Under the pieces are notes generated by a model. That model did not search any database. It worked only from the letters and a program-made list of their open reading frames with translations, and was not told the DNA's origin. From Gonatopus flavifemur (taxonomy: Eukaryota; Arthropoda; Insecta; Hymenoptera; Dryinidae), in assembly GCA_018340375.1 (NCBI GenBank), contig JAFFJZ010000001.1:78298001-78362000 (forward strand): a stretch of 64,000 bases of DNA, given 5' to 3'. This document shows, piece by piece, positions 58,310 to 64,000 of the stretch (its first letter is position 1; every line of letters starts with the position of its first letter). The position numbers were made by a program, and so were the translations under genes.

Positions 58310-58893
58310 ATTGAGCTGCAAATGTCAATAATTTTTATAACTTATTTTCTCATGTTTAGGAATATGTTTTGGACTTTGGATTCATATTTTATTGCTATAT
58401 ACTTACAATTTGTAATCATTGCTTAATAACTTAAAAACGACCCAATGCTCCATGGCCCTGAAAATCAAAAAATAACGTAGATGCATAAAATTTCAGAGCC
58501 ATGTTCATTTGAATAATTTTATAACATATTATTGGATTATAAATAAGACGGAGGGTAATCCGATCGAGTCCAAAAAACACGTTCCCATTTGGATGGTACA
58601 TAAATTCGGAAAGGTAAATAATCTCGTGACAGCAAAACTTCAGGCTTTATTTTCCATCAAACGCATTCGAAGACAGATGCATGCTCACGCAGAATCATTT
58701 CACGTATTGCACTAACGTTACATTCATTCACTGTAAAAAACTACGCCTTGGTACTGATAAATTTCAGTAAATTAATTTTCCAGTACGTTTACTGAAATTT
58801 TACGGATTTTGTTTTGCACAATTCCAATTTTTGCATGGAAATCCTAGTGGATGTGTTGGTTATAACTTCCAGTGAAATACTGGAAGTCTCCTA
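58310..58893. other. Intergenic DNA plus truncated CACTGTAAAAA element
   Basis: At 58729 a CACTGTAAAAAAC terminus starts a partial relative of the 1.1-kb element (ttccagtacgtttactgaaa; gtgaaatactggaag). Its far end is missing where copy B begins at 58894, consistent with copy B having inserted into it. No gene supported. Confidence 0.45.
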
Positions 58894-59994
58894 CACTGTA
58901 AAAAAAAACTGGAAATTTACTGTGCAACTGGACTGGAAATTTCCAGTGCTAGTACTGGAATATGGATATTCCAGTACATGTACAGAGATTTTGTTGTTAC
59001 GTTACTGAAAATTTACCAAGCATAACTGAAAATTCAGTCATTGTACTGGAATTTTCAAGTTTGAGATGATGTACTGAAATTTTGCCATGATTTCGCGAAA
59101 ATTTTACCGGCTCGTACTACAATTTTATAGTTCTTGTGCACCAAAAAAAAATATTCCCTCAAAAAGGACTTGAGAAAAAATTTGGAATTTAGAAAAAAAA
59201 CCTAATCGTTGGTATACTGGAATTATACAGGTTTTTAACTGCAATTCTCAGGTTTTGTGATGGAATTTTCCAGTTACTATGCAATTGAATTATACAGGTT
59301 TTGAACTGCAATTTTCAGGTCGTGTGATGGAATTTTCCAGTTGCTATGCAACGGAATTTAATCACTGTTGCACTGAAATTTTCCACTTCTATAGACTTCG
59401 TCATTTCTGGCAGGAAAAATTTCAAGTCTTTATATTAAAAATTTCCTGATTGAGATTTTGAATAATAATTGTAATTGTAGCCAATGAAATTGATATATGA
59501 GGTTTTTCCAAGACTTATCCTCTTGTGTTCTAGATATGAAGCATATGTAGTAATCCAAGCTGGCCTTCCAACATGTCGCGCTATAGCTCATCGGTTAGGT
59601 CTTAGGTTTCAGTTGGTAGGCAGGTAGAAAAGTGTGGGTTCAAATCCTGTTAGGTAGACATGAGTTTCTGTCCATCCAAATGAACGATCAAAAGTTTCTC
59701 AATCATCTTGGAACACAAGGACCCTGCAAAATCACTTGGCGTGAGCAATTTTTTTTCAATTTTCATGGATATTTTCAGCATTAATTTTCCAGTACATGTC
59801 CTGGAAAAGTCCAGCTCGTGTACTGAAAAATTCCAGTACCGAGGCTCAGAAAATTTCCAGTTTTGATGCGGGAATTCCATAACGTTTGCACTGAATTTTT
59901 GCAGTACAAATGTGCTGAAATTTTCCGGTACATGTACAGGTTAATGACTTCCAGTACATGTACTGGAATTTTCCGGTGAAATTTTTTTACAGTG
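58894..59994 (-). mobile_element. 1.1-kb CACTGTAAAAA element with tRNA-like insert, copy B
   Basis: An inverted, nearly identical copy of 51521-52623, flanked by TA on both sides (58892-58893 and 59995-59996). Over the stretches compared by eye I find only a handful of single-base differences and small indels. It has the same internal tRNA-derived segment (plus strand here). Confidence 0.85.
59575..59651 (+). ncRNA. tRNA-derived sequence in copy B
   Basis: A box TAGCTCATCGG at 59584-59594 and B box GGTTCAAATCC at 59637-59647. In the parts compared it is identical to the copy A segment, with the same weak stems. Probably not a decoding tRNA. Confidence 0.6.
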
Positions 59995-61710
59995 TATACT
60001 TCGCACGTAATTTTTCAGAATATCATCCTGCCCTTATGATTCATTCGACATTGTCTTTTCCTTACACAGGAACAATAAATAATCTATATATATTTACTAA
60101 GCAAATTGGATTCAATGAATTTATCATCGTGTTACAGATTTGATAAATTCAGAGTACCCGTGGTGACAAATTTTCATCCGAAGTACGATCGTTCTGGTAT
60201 CGCGTATTATTGCTGGCTTCGCTTTGATCGTAACATCTCATCGCTATGCTGAAATATTCTCCTGCCGCGTATAATCTATTCAACTCTTTTTTGTCGAACG
60301 TATATCGGTGAAAACGAATTACGAGCTTTCTTTGGCTCACAACGAGAAGACGTTAGGTATAATATATAGAGCAAGCAAGCTATTAGTGGTCGTCTTCGCG
60401 GTATATAAAGTAAATTCCACAAAAAGGACTCGTCGCGACTCTTTACGATCGCGTCATTCCCAACTTAGGACCCACCGAAGTTGAAATTTAGTGCTTTCAC
60501 GTTTCCATCTATTTTAATAATATGTATATGTATTTCTCTTGAACCCATCAGTATTCCCTGGTATCTATATGTATATAAATCGAGGGATCTTGAGGAGAAG
60601 GGACGATGAGAATGAGAGAGTTCATGGTGAAAAGCCTTCTCGAAATTCCATAAATCTTGGACGCCCCAGTTACTTGAGAGTATGAAATAGTTTGCTCTGG
60701 AAAATAAACAATGTCATTTTTTTTGGACATGTCGGGAGTTGGTTAGATCATTATTTATATGGGTAAAAATAGGATAAAAACGTTACGTCATTTCGAGTAC
60801 GTTCATTAGACGGTGGTGGTAGAGAAATACTTACACGGTGAGAGGGATAAATTATTTTCATCGAACAAATGTGATAGCCGGAAGACGATCATGAGAAATA
60901 ATTGAGATTCTTTTACATATGAATAATTTGTTACGAAAGAAGAATCGTTTTGGAATATAAGATTCGTCAGGAATTAAAACCTAATATAGATGGAAAAGAC
61001 TCATATTCGCGGATAGATCTGTTTTGTGTTGAGGAAACTCAATGAGAGAAACGGAAGAGCGGACAAATAAAAGAGAGTATTTTTTCCAAGAAATTTTCAT
61101 TGAAGAAAACTGAAGAAGGTCAAAAAAGTCGATGCGGTATTGATTCGAACATCAAACGACTTTTTTTGTCTTTTATTTCTCCCTGGTCTCTTATTTCATA
61201 GCTTCCTTGAGTCTACGCGTGAAACACAAGACCGAAACGAGAAGAGGAAAACTAGGAGATATGCTTGATTATTCGACCTTCTTGTTTTACTGGCGCCAGC
61301 GAACCGGAGGCAATACTTTCAACTCCCTCCTCATTTCCATCAAAAATGTCTTTCTGAATTTCAACAAGCGTTACAAAATACTCCAAAAATCCATAATCGA
61401 TACCTCCACGTTGAAATATGGCTTCCAAAGTCTTCGCTTTTAATTAAACTAGGAAGAAAAGTATCGGATATCGGAACGTTTTCTTACTCTACCACTGGGA
61501 AGCTCCCTCTCTGTTTCGAACTTCATAAGAGATTATTTATTAAATCTTCAAAATTTCTGTAACTGAAGAAAGAAAAAGATAAAAAAATATATTTTTAGTT
61601 GCTCAAGGAGCTCCTCCCCTCACCCTTGGCGCGTCATTAAACTTCGACACACTCGAGTCGAAGTCGTATCGTCCTTGCGACTGACTTTTGACTAGCGCAG
61701 TCTCTTTTAA
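59995..61710. other. Intergenic DNA, no supported gene
   Basis: A TATATAAAG box at about 60401-60409 is followed by CpG-containing DNA (gactcgtcgcgactc) that might be a promoter, but no gene can be attached to it. The frames at 60149, 60548 and 61207 have no supporting motifs. Confidence 0.35.
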
Positions 61711-61960
61711 ATGCACCATGGCACGGATGTGGTAACGAGAGCTCAACATCGTTTCGTTCCGTTCTTTTTTTTTTCTTTTTTATCCAAGTTTCTCATTTGT
61801 TCCCTTTTTCTTCATTCTTTTTTCTGGTGTATTATTTTTCTCTTCGCTGCACAAGTACACACGGTTCTCGCGTTTTACTTTGAGACTGACGCGTGGAATG
61901 ATTTTAGCTATTCAGTCACGGTTTTCGGAGACGAAAAAGATGCTTTTGATGCATATCGAG
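61711..61960 (+). CDS. Possible first coding exon of a secreted protein
   Basis: An ATG at 61711 opens 83 codons ending at the donor CATATCGAG|GTAAGA (phase 1). Residues about 19-53 are strongly hydrophobic and Phe-rich, like a signal peptide or membrane anchor. A polar acidic stretch follows (ETDAWNDFSYSVTVFGDEKD). The upstream DNA is GC-richer. No second exon was found in the next 2 kb and I do not recognise the protein, so the call rests on the signal-like segment and the donor only; the Phe-richness could simply reflect T-rich DNA. Confidence 0.25.
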
Positions 61961-62984
61961 GTAAGATGAGGGGACTCCACCATGGATTCAATGGCGCCAA
62001 GTGACAAAAACATGGAACGATCTTCTCATTCTCGTGGAGTCTTCTCGTTCTCGTGGTTCCTCAAGTTTGCAGCATCGAAAATAATCACCTCGATTTTTAT
62101 ATTCTTCTGTATGCGGGAAGATTGTCCTTGCATTCGTGAAGAACGTTAAAACACGCGGTTAAGATATATAAAAAGCGCACGATTCTATGAAAATTGTGTA
62201 GTAACCAAAATATCGTATCCCCTCGGTCATCGAGTCGTTCGCAATTCCTCGAGAATAATTATGAACCACAAAATATGGCGATCGTGTGTAACATCATCGG
62301 GAATAATGGCGATGCGCCGCCCCAACTCGAATCTTCATTCTTCACCTGCGGTCTACCTGTTTGCGGATGACCAATGAGAACGTTCCCTACCACCTATCTT
62401 GGGTGACTGTCAATGATTGGTGAAGTTCATTTCATACGAACAAGAGGCGTCATCTTTTTTCATTACGATAGGTGGAAATCTCTCATGAAATGACAAAATG
62501 GTTTCGAATATCATCAAGAATTTTTCTACTGCGCAGAGACACCTCTTGAATACACCATTTTTGAAAAATAAAAACCCACAAGATTTACCACAATATTTTT
62601 TGAAAAACTAATAACAAAATCAAAATATGTACCCTGAATTCTCAAATCAATTTTGTAGAATTTGTATGTCTTCCGATGGAAGGTGATTTTATAGAATTTT
62701 TATACACTATTCGTATGGAATATATATAAATTCTATAAAAATTCAATATAATTGACCTGAATCAGTATTCGTTTTTTCGTCCAAAGGTTTTTAGTAAAAT
62801 TAATAGAAAAATTGTGATTCCGCTTGCTGTTCCGTCACAACCAAAAGAGATAACAACAGCAAAAGACACCGTATTCGTTGGAAAAAGATGCGATCACCCC
62901 CGTTGGACCCCTACTCTCGGCGTTAGAATTGCATGAATGAAGACATAATTTCATCCGATGCACCTCTCCCTCCCGGCTTCGGTA
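61961..62984. other. Intergenic or intronic DNA
   Basis: About 62220-62420 is GC-richer with CCAAT boxes (gaccaatgagaac; caatgattgg), a possible promoter. The rest is AT-rich. No exon supported. Confidence 0.35.
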
Positions 62985-63235
62985 CACTGTAAAAAATTTT
63001 ATCGGAAAATTCCTATATATTTGTGTGAAGTAATTAACACATACATGCATTAGGAATTTTCCCAACTTCTCCGGAAATTTATTGTGAAATGTTGGGAAGA
63101 ATCCCATAAAGTTTGGAATTATCAGATAAATGTATGAGAAATTTCATATAAATGTACCGGAAATTGATTTCCTAATCAATGATTGGAATTTTCCGGTTGA
63201 TGTACACAGGAAATTTCCGATTATTTTTTACAGTG
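62985..63235. mobile_element. CACTGTAAAAA-family MITE, 251 bp
   Basis: The ends are CACTGTAAAAAATTTTATCG and CGATTATTTTTTACAGTG; the left is preceded by TA. The arms repeat 'aaattccggt/accggaaatt' motifs, as in the 1.1-kb elements, but there is no tRNA-like segment. A shorter relative of copies A and B. Confidence 0.75.
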
Positions 63236-64000
63236 CAAAACAACGGGCACAATCACGCTAATATGCAATTACATGTCGATACGAACAGAGGAAGATGGCA
63301 ATTTGAATCGGATGACAGCTGACAGCTGATCAGACTGAGGAATGCAGTTTTGAAAAGTCCAATTTGAAAAAGCAATGATTGAACATCAATCAAGATACCG
63401 TTTCCACTTTTTTTAGCTCAATAGGGTGCCGAAAGTTTTCAATGATTATTCAAATTTCACAGGATACAAAAGTACGCTTTCTTTGACAACGGTCTGCAAT
63501 GAATGACACGTTGGGGAAGTATCGCGTGTCTTAATGAATTCTACGTTCTTAGAACTAGGATCATTTAGATTTGCAGGGCAAGGACCTTTGATTTCGACAC
63601 AAGAAGGACAAAGACTTGTAACAGAACTATGAATTTTTTATATTTGATAATAATTCAGCAGAAAATTGATGTTTCGCGTAGTCATGTCATGTGTAGTTAA
63701 AAACTGGAGATACCAATAATTTTTACATATAAAAGTGACCCCGCATGCTCGTTCCAGGGTTAATATAACAAAAAAATATATTGTGATTTGCAAAACATTA
63801 ACCAAAAATGAAGGGTTTCTTTTTGTCTCGAGTTATCAATGTTACTCGAAGTTTGAAGAACAAAAGATCAGACAGGAAAGAAAATGAGGAAGTAATAAAT
63901 AATTTACAATTGTATACTAGTGCATACAATTCACACAATGCAAAAAAAAAGAATAAGGAACCTTCGACCTGTTCTAAGAAAACAAAATGAACCCTCACAC
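63236..64000. other. Intergenic DNA at window edge
   Basis: It contains one terminus of a piggyBac-like element (63737-63759) and a 60-codon Lys/Asn-rich plus-strand frame (63808-63990) without recognisable features. The window ends too soon to judge that frame. Confidence 0.4.
63737..63759 (-). mobile_element. Terminus of a piggyBac-like element
   Basis: GACCCCGCATGCTCGTTCCAG followed by GG and TTAA (63760-63763) is the inverted counterpart of the left end at 18985, with a few mismatches, including the sub-terminal GGGGTC. The opposite terminus was not found, so this copy is either truncated or too diverged to see. Confidence 0.6.

Noticed and set aside
60401..60409. TATA box TATATAAAG as a promoter
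   Set aside because: No gene follows at a sensible distance and such strings are common in this AT-rich DNA.

Overview
The window looks like AT-rich insect nuclear DNA. Three conserved multi-exon genes with short AT-rich introns (about 60-600 bp) and consensus GT/AG splice sites sit close together at 27.0-38.6 kb. The rest is gene-poor DNA full of short transposon derivatives. The intron style, a mariner transposon of the irritans type and the small-TIR elements would suit Hymenoptera, but the order is an inference, not something the sequence proves.

Layout. 1-8.3 kb: no convincing gene; several hairpin elements, including a hAT-like MITE with an exact 8-bp target duplication. 8.33-9.62 kb: a complete mariner element with an uninterrupted 348-codon transposase. 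9.6-27 kb: intergenic, with foldback elements, a 1.1-kb hAT-like element with an 8-bp duplication (16.7-17.8 kb), a piggyBac-like TTAA-flanked MITE (19.0-19.2 kb) and one candidate 5' exon (13.1 kb). 27.0-29.4 kb (minus): an 8-exon medium-chain dehydrogenase/quinone oxidoreductase-like gene. 29.8-33.8 kb (plus): a 15-exon gene for SMG8, a regulator of nonsense-mediated mRNA decay, divergently arranged over a 351-bp shared upstream region. 35.0-38.6 kb (plus): an 8-exon brambleberry gene (nuclear-envelope fusion family). I traced reading frames across every splice junction of these three genes; all phases agree, giving 417, 905 and 668 residues. 38.6-64 kb: mostly repeats, with a possible two-exon fragment at 42.75-43.05 kb and a possible secreted-protein first exon at 61.7 kb.

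The most notable non-genic structure is a pair of almost identical 1.1-kb elements (51.5-52.6 and 58.9-60.0 kb) in opposite orientation, each carrying a tRNA-derived sequence. They belong to a wider set of elements sharing a CACTGTAAAAA terminus, usually next to TA. A separate 1.4-kb element between them (56.9-58.3 kb) carries 157-bp tandem repeats and another tRNA-like sequence.

The three host genes do not form a pathway; they are housekeeping or reproductive genes that happen to be neighbours. I found no CRISPR array, rRNA or clearly functional tRNA, and no convincing new multi-gene system.
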